From assembly GCA_013140805.1 (NCBI GenBank), contig JABFRW010000086.1, positions 1 through 46,021 on the forward strand: 46,021 nt of DNA. The letters run 5' to 3'. How positions within the stretch are numbered: the first letter of the stretch is position 1; every line of letters begins with the position of its first letter. The notes below the pieces were generated by a model. The model saw only the letters and a program-made list of their open reading frames with translations. It ran no database searches and was not told the DNA's origin. The position numbers were made by a program, and so were the translations under genes. This document shows positions 41,778 through 46,021 of the stretch, one piece after another. The DNA comes from Candidatus Eisenbacteria bacterium (GTDB taxonomy: Bacteria; Eisenbacteria; RBG-16-71-46).

Positions 41778-43400
41778 CTAGAAGCCGCGCTCGAATCGGT
41801 TACAGATCTCGTTCCAAATTGCCTCGGCGAGTTCATCACCGGTGAGCCGATACGTGTCGCCCAAGTTTGGAAGCAGGCTCATGTTGTGCAGGACAATGAG
41901 GGGCAAGCCGCGCTCACGATCCCACTCGACGGTCCCGGTGGCATTCACGCCGTTTGAGCTCATCCGGGAGGCCCCAATCGAGAAACAGATGGTGTTGTCG
42001 CCCCAATCTCCACCGATCCAAACGTCGAGGCCGTAGACCGACGCTCCCGACCGCATGATCCGCAGCATAAAGCGGCCATTTCGATCCTGCGTGTGCACGC
42101 CGAAGCCACGGCCCTCGAGTTCTGCCGTCCGTCGCTCGAGGCCGGATCTCAGTAACCGAACCGCCACTTCGGTCTCAGCGTATGGATTGAAGTCCGACGG
42201 CGGCAAGGCGCGCAGTCGCGGCGATACCTCGGAGGGAAGTGGCGCCGACGCCGTCTCGCCCGTCAGCCGCTGAAGGATCGCTCTTGCCACTTCGTCGGGA
42301 GTCAGCTTGACGCCATCGAGATAGTGGATCGTAGGGCGAAGGCCGGGTAACTCGGTCTGGTCGAATCGAACCGGCAATATGTAGGGCTCGACGGATTGCA
42401 CCGCGGTGGCCAGCGCGCTCCGAAATTCGTGCTGAGGCCAAGCCTTGCTCGCATAGGCCGCCGACACAAACGGCACGACGAATCGGGCGCTAGAGCGATA
42501 GACCGTATCGAAACGCACGGCGAGATCGTGGCCCCACAACGCGACTGCTTCGAACTCGTCGAAAAACACGCTTGCGCCTCCCGCGCGCAGTGATTCCGCG
42601 ACGCGTTGTACGTAGGCGCGCTGTTCGCCTGCGAATGAGAGCGCTACGTCGTAATTTGACGTCGTCACTGTTGGCTCCGTCGTTGTGATGCGCGATCGTC
42701 GAAGTACCCGTTTGCGTCTGCGAGGAGTCGGCCGAAGCTGAGTCAGGCTCGCGCTTGGAACTGCGCCCTTGGTCGGGACCACGGAAGCCGCCGGCAACTC
42801 GTAGCGCTGCCCACATTGAAAGCACTTAAGTGCACTCGGCCGCGCAAGTAGGTGGAGTCGGTAGCGCGCGCCACAGCTCCAGCACGCGAAGGGTAGGCCA
42901 GCCGGTCGAAGGCCGGAGTTGTCGGCCGAGACAAGGCCAATGATGCCGCCGATAAGCGTGCCCGCTCCACTGGCCCTGGTGAGCACCGCCCCGGCGCCAG
43001 CGCCAGTGAGCGCGCGACCGAGCAGCTCGGAGTCGTCGTACGACTGCGCCACCGTGCGAACGAACTCAGAAATGTCCGAAGTGCGATCGGAACAGATGAC
43101 CAGGTGCTCAAGTCCCGAACAGCGAAGGGTTCCGTGAGCGGCATCCTCCGCGGCGCTGAAAATCCAGACGGGTGTGCCGGTCAGGCGACCGAGGAGCCAC
43201 GACAGTCGCTCGCGCCATGTCGGGGACGCCTCCGCCGCCTTCGTGTGAGCCACCAGAACTGCCGCTGGCGTCGGTGTCGGTTCCCACGAAGTGTTTGTGC
43301 AGGACATGTCGCGCGTCAGCGGCATCTGGTCCAGTCCCAGCCAGATGGTAGCCGCGAGTGGTTCGGACTCGGAGACGCTAGCGATCGTGATTCTGGCCAT
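41778..43400 (-). CDS. TIR-domain protein with internal zinc ribbon (candidate defence protein)
   Basis: The 540-residue protein starts at ATG 43400, with TAGGA five bases upstream. Residues 1-160 are an unrecognised domain with a Gly-rich helix (AGAGAVLTRASGAGTLIGG). Four Cys (173, 176, 193, 196) form a zinc ribbon. Residues 249-380 are a TIR domain: YDVALSFAGEQRAYVQRVAESL, VFFDEFEAVALWGHDLAVRF and FVVPFVSAAYASKAWPQHEFRSAL. Glu325 in WPQHEF sits at the catalytic glutamate of TIR NADases. The last 150 residues form an unknown beta-rich domain. Bacterial TIR proteins often deplete NAD+ upon phage sensing, so abortive defence is a reasonable inference. It leads an operon with two small genes. 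Confidence 0.8.
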   Translation of the reverse strand: MARITIASVSESEPLAATIWLGLDQMPLTRDMSCTNTSWEPTPTPAAVLVAHTKAAEASPTWRERLSWLLGRLTGTPVWIFSAAEDAAHGTLRCSGLEHLVICSDRTSDISEFVRTVAQSYDDSELLGRALTGAGAGAVLTRASGAGTLIGGIIGLVSADNSGLRPAGLPFACWSCGARYRLHLLARPSALKCFQCGQRYELPAASVVPTKGAVPSASLTQLRPTPRRRKRVLRRSRITTTEPTVTTSNYDVALSFAGEQRAYVQRVAESLRAGGASVFFDEFEAVALWGHDLAVRFDTVYRSSARFVVPFVSAAYASKAWPQHEFRSALATAVQSVEPYILPVRFDQTELPGLRPTIHYLDGVKLTPDEVARAILQRLTGETASAPLPSEVSPRLRALPPSDFNPYAETEVAVRLLRSGLERRTAELEGRGFGVHTQDRNGRFMLRIMRSGASVYGLDVWIGGDWGDNTICFSIGASRMSSNGVNATGTVEWDRERGLPLIVLHNMSLLPNLGDTYRLTGDELAEAIWNEICNRFERGF

Positions 43401-43579
43401 GGTTCCTACCGCGGGCTCCGTCCGAGCTTCGGGGTACGCTGGCTCCCATGCGAACGCGACGGCGCGCCCAAGACTGGAGGCCGCTTTTCACCTCTGGTAC
43501 GCTCCATACGAACGCTCCTTCCGATTTGCGGTGGGGCGCCGACGCTGACACGTCGACACCCCGAGTCCGCGCGCCCTGG

Positions 43580-43762
43580 CTAGCTCGTCATCTTCACACG
43601 GACCTGAGCAGTCAGGGCGTTCCTCTTGATCCAGTCAACCATCGCTTCGCAATCGGTGCGATTGTGGTACGCCTCGCCACTGTCACCGATGATCCGGTTG
43701 TTGTTGGCGAACATGCGCCACCGCCACTGATTCGAGCGATCGACGTAAATCTCGAACGACAT
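43580..43762 (-). CDS. DUF1508 (YegP-like) small protein
   Basis: The 60-residue protein starts at ATG 43762, with a GGAGG-rich leader at good spacing. It contains the DUF1508 pattern: FEIYVDRSNQWRWRMFANNNRIIGDSGEAY, then NRTDCEAMVDWIKRNA. DUF1508 proteins are small beta-sheet proteins of unknown role, often found as tandem repeats; only one copy is present here. The upstream extension of the frame runs through a hairpin and is not part of the gene. Downstream are 179 bases without features before the TIR gene. Confidence 0.8.
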   Translation of the reverse strand: MSFEIYVDRSNQWRWRMFANNNRIIGDSGEAYHNRTDCEAMVDWIKRNALTAQVRVKMTS

Positions 43763-43892
43763 CTTGTTTCTCCTCCCTCCTAGCCGAAGAAGCCCCGAGG
43801 AGCATCGGGCGCCCAGCGCCGGCTCGGCGTCGGACTGTTGCGAGCGTCGATCACAGTCAACGCGCTCCGAACAAGGCACGCTGCTCAAAACA

Positions 43893-43933
43893 ATGAGGAG
43901 CCCCGGCCCAGGAAGGCCACAGGGGCTCCTCAT
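43893..43933 (-). terminator. Perfect 12-bp hairpin
   Basis: Arms ATGAGGAGCCCC (43893-43904) and GGGGCTCCTCAT (43922-43933) are perfect reverse complements. A GGCC/GGCC pair inside the loop region could extend the structure. On the minus strand the stem is followed by TGTTTTG, so it looks like an intrinsic terminator for minus-strand transcription coming from the 44124-44384 gene. Confidence 0.65.
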
Positions 43934-44123
43934 CGCTTTCGTCACCGCCGTCCGGCTGGCTCTCGTGGGTGCTGCCACGCTTCGAGCAACCTACTACTGC
44001 GCCCTTGGTGGCCCGGGCCGCCTCATCCTCAGCGATCCGCCGAACGCTTCACGTCTGCAATGACCGCGCGCGAACATCGCGCACGTCACCCCTCTTGAAC
44101 GTCCGCGCGACCATGCGGACGCG

Positions 44124-44384
44124 CTATAGCTTGAACTCGATTCGCTTCGCACGATCCTCGAACTGCGCCCGAGTGATATCCACCTGGCGCAGAATCGCGC
44201 GAAATACTCGCTCGATTTCATCGTCACTGAACTCGTAGATCCCGCGGTTGGAGCAGTTCCCTAGAATGCGGAGCTTCTCCAGCACCTGCTGGGTCCGACG
44301 CTCAGCGATGCGCACGAACCTCTCGTGCTTCGTCTCGCCGGGAACTGCGTCGGTCAGAGCGATATCGGGATCTTGGTCCTTCAT
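44124..44384 (-). CDS. Small conserved-looking helical protein
   Basis: The 86-residue protein has an acidic start (MKDQDPDIALTDAVPGETK) and a helical body (HERFVRIAERRTQQVLEKLRILGNCSNRGIYEFSDDEIERVFRAILRQV). The LRILGNCSNR and YEFSDDEIERVFRAI motifs resemble small proteins found scattered in many bacterial genomes, but I do not recall a named family. A short inverted repeat (44101-44106 with 44115-44120) follows the stop. It is transcribed alone on the minus strand. Confidence 0.65.
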   Translation of the reverse strand: MKDQDPDIALTDAVPGETKHERFVRIAERRTQQVLEKLRILGNCSNRGIYEFSDDEIERVFRAILRQVDITRAQFEDRAKRIEFKL

Positions 44385-44930
44385 GCGGGCCGCATCCTAG
44401 AGCCATCAGATTCCATCTGGCAAGATCTAAAAGCACCTGGCAGCTTCAGTTCGCAATTACCGACGGTAGAGCGCCTCCAGGCGCGTGGACTGCCATTCGT
44501 GTTCAAGGCGGATTGGAGGCCGGAGCGGACTCGCAAATAGGACTGCCAACTGATTGTATGGCAACATTATACTAGAACCGATGAGGACCGCTGGCTCTGC
44601 CCCCGGAGACCAGTGGTGACGCGTCCAGGGCCCCTTGGGCTCCCAGGTTGCGACCGGCTGCGGCATCTCGTCCGGGTGGCTCATCCATCAAGCTCCCATA
44701 CCTGAAGCGCGACGCTCCCCAGCCGTGGCGACCTTGACGAGTCTTGGCGCGCCGATGGAGGTGTTCCTCGCACTCGAGTCGCTGCGGTGGGAGACGCGAG
44801 GCTTCGAATCTGCTGGGGGGACCGGAAGCACTCAATCGGCCAAGACGAGCACAGCGCAAACAGTCCGGCCGATGAGGATCAGGGGCGCACGCGAGTTCGC
44901 CGCGCGAGCGCTCTCCCGGCAGCCGTGCGT
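44385..44930. other. Gene-free stretch
   Basis: No gene is supported between these points. Two minus-strand frames (44457-44684 and 44572-44976) are open but low in complexity, lack ribosome binding sites and overlap each other. Toward the left end there is an AT-richer patch around 44540-44580. No hairpin or repeat stands out by eye. Confidence 0.45.
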
Positions 44931-45761
44931 CTACTCCTCCGCCTCTTCCTCGACCACGTCCCCAATCGCCCGCCACTTCGAGTCATCGTCCCAGGGACAG
45001 CCGCTGATCGAGGTGTTCACGCATACCTCGCAGCTGTAGACCGGGTGGATCTCCCAGAGGCTCACACGCGCCGGCTGCCCCGCGATCGGCTCGGTGCCGT
45101 TACAGAGCTTGTGGACTGAGTCGAAGAAGAGGTGCCCGCTGATCCGTACTGGGTGGCTCTCGATCTGATTGAGTGCGCCGACCGTCCAGAGATCGGGCCG
45201 AAAGTGCGGGCTAATCTCGGCGGTGATCGTCTTGCACTTGGGCTCGGCGTGCGTGCGGCCGAGGCTGACGTGAATGTCGGTGTTCTCGACGCCCGTCTCG
45301 CTGCAGTTGCACGACTCTTTCCCGGCCGCCTTCGCCTTGACGATGAAGCCGACGTAGACGACGCGGCTACCTTCGCCAATCGTCATGCCGTCGGTGGTCG
45401 TATAGATGTCCCGAAGAACCGCGCGATCGGTCGGCATCGCGCTGGCCGATCCGAACGGAATGCCGAGCTGGGTGACCTTGTTCTGCAGTCTTTGAAAACT
45501 GACCAGCGTGACGCGCGCGGCCGGGGACGGCGCGCAGAAATTACTCTTGGCGAGGTTCTGCGCCTTCTTCTTGGCCGTGCTCGCGTCCCCCTCTCGACCG
45601 CAAGTGCCGTCGATGGGGTGCTCGACCTTGATCGCGTCGAACGGAAGTACACAGCCAGGATCGAAGGGCTCAGCGGTGGCGGGGCTCGCCGCTAGCGCGA
45701 CGAGCAACCCGAGAGCGATGACTGAGGCGCGTCGCCACCGCTGCGATCCAAGGTTCCGCAT
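44931..45761 (-). CDS. Exported Cys-rich protein of unknown function
   Basis: The 276-residue protein starts at ATG 45761, with GGAGG about eight bases upstream. It has a signal peptide (RRASVIALGLLVALAASPATAEP, likely cleaved after ATA). The mature part contains at least ten cysteines, some in pairs (SCNCSE, YSCEVCVN), which suggests disulfides or metal binding. A beta-rich character is seen (RVTLVSFQRLQNKVTQLGIPF, VSLWEIHPVYSCEVCV). The C-terminal end is acidic (DVVEEEAEE). No family is recognised. The upstream in-frame start at 45815 has no better ribosome binding site. Confidence 0.65.
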   Translation of the reverse strand: MRNLGSQRWRRASVIALGLLVALAASPATAEPFDPGCVLPFDAIKVEHPIDGTCGREGDASTAKKKAQNLAKSNFCAPSPAARVTLVSFQRLQNKVTQLGIPFGSASAMPTDRAVLRDIYTTTDGMTIGEGSRVVYVGFIVKAKAAGKESCNCSETGVENTDIHVSLGRTHAEPKCKTITAEISPHFRPDLWTVGALNQIESHPVRISGHLFFDSVHKLCNGTEPIAGQPARVSLWEIHPVYSCEVCVNTSISGCPWDDDSKWRAIGDVVEEEAEE

Positions 45762-45850
45762 TCCCAAACCTCCACGTCCCGCCGAACCTTGCGCCTCGGA
45801 CGAAGTCAGATGCATCGGCCGCTGTCACGCTGGGTCTTCTTGCGAACATC

Positions 45851-45878
45851 CGGCCGCACGGATTCGCACGTGCGGCCG
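45851..45878. terminator. Perfect 10-bp hairpin upstream of the exported-protein gene
   Basis: CGGCCGCACG (45851-45860) and CGTGCGGCCG (45869-45878) are perfect reverse complements with an eight-base loop. It lies between the start of the minus-strand exported gene and the presumed insertion sequence end. No T-run follows; it may mark an element border or be a transcription signal. Confidence 0.45.
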
Positions 45879-45929
45879 TTCACTCGCAGTGGGCCTAGCC
45901 CGGTGTATTCGTGAAGGGTAGGAAAGACA

Positions 45930-45990
45930 AAGACCTCCATGTGGTAGAAAGCACTTGTTCAGGGAGCTTTCTGCCGACAACGGAGGTCTT
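45930..45990 (+). promoter_or_regulatory. Inverted repeat hiding the ribosome binding site of the edge gene
   Basis: AAGACCTCC (45930-45938) pairs perfectly with GGAGGTCTT (45982-45990), and AGAAAGC (45946-45952) pairs with GCTTTCT (45966-45972) in a nested inner stem. The second outer arm contains the GGAGG ribosome binding site of the frame starting at 45994. Folding would block translation, a known way for insertion sequences to silence transposase made from outside transcripts. Confidence 0.6.
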
Positions 45991-45993
45991 CGC

Positions 45994-46021
45994 GTGCGCG
46001 ACTCTATCACGACACCGTGCG
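45994..46021 (+). CDS. 5' fragment of an edge gene, possibly a transposase
   Basis: GTG 45994 follows GGAGG by seven bases and reads V-R-D-S-I-T-T-P-C before the window ends. The ribosome-binding-site hairpin and the position downstream of a possible element end suggest an insertion-sequence transposase, perhaps of the IS1380 kind. Nine codons are too few to assign a family. Confidence 0.4.

Noticed and set aside
44457-44976. Overlapping minus-strand frames in the 545-base gap
   Set aside because: They lack ribosome binding sites, overlap one another and have no recognisable motifs.
18309-46021. Possible CRISPR array or cas genes in the accessory region
   Set aside because: No regularly spaced short repeats and no Cas-like proteins are seen.

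Overview
The window is high-GC bacterial DNA, with gene families that point to the FCB superphylum. Two signs support this: a protein ending in a type-IX-secretion-style C-terminal sorting domain (36013-38022), and the decayed FlgD-like sorting domain of another (27947-28190). Several overlapping ATGA/GTGA gene junctions and BNR-propeller secreted proteins also fit. A Candidatus Eisenbacteria-like lineage is my best guess; this is inference, with no marker phylogeny available.

Chromosomal part, 1 to about 18.3 kb. A tightly packed minus-strand run reads GAF-PP2C phosphatase, M50 metalloprotease, trpS, scpA, scpB and an RsuA/RluB pseudouridine synthase cut by the window edge. On the plus strand are a PilB/GspE ATPase with an unusual C-terminal zinc-ribbon pair, a CstA-type transporter and a thioredoxin-like protein whose reading frame runs across an antisense tRNA-Ala. 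Next come a HerA/DUF853-type ATPase with a perfect hairpin over its ribosome binding site, a secreted protein, a 1114-residue BNR-propeller protein, a DUF1624-like membrane protein and tRNA-Leu(CAA).

Accessory part, about 18.3 kb to the right edge. A tyrosine integrase sits 14 bases beyond the tRNA-Leu CCA end, the classic layout of an integrated element. It is followed by a minus-strand module: excisionase, replication-relaxation winged-helix protein, membrane zinc-ribbon protein, VirD4/FtsK-like ATPase and several tiny proteins. One of these is a 59-residue zinc-ribbon gene with a strong ribosome binding site. I saw no classical relaxase, and no second attachment site was found by eye, so the far end of the element is probably outside the window.

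Cargo. A TPR/winged-helix protein lies beside a GT4 glycosyltransferase and a possible GT-A protein. A large operon pairs a T9SS-sorted propeller protein with a 2414-residue RHS/YD protein. The RHS tip carries an HExxH metallopeptidase-like domain resembling DUF4157, and a small exported protein overlaps its end, in the position of an immunity gene. Further right are a second, short tyrosine recombinase coupled to a lipoprotein gene, and a TIR-zinc-ribbon operon that looks like a defence cassette. Several small genes follow, including a DUF1508 protein. At the right edge is the 5' end of what may be an insertion sequence, with a hairpin over its ribosome binding site.

The most unusual items are the RHS-metallopeptidase/exported-protein pair, the TIR-zinc-ribbon operon, the relaxase-less mobilisation module and the two ribosome-binding-site hairpins.
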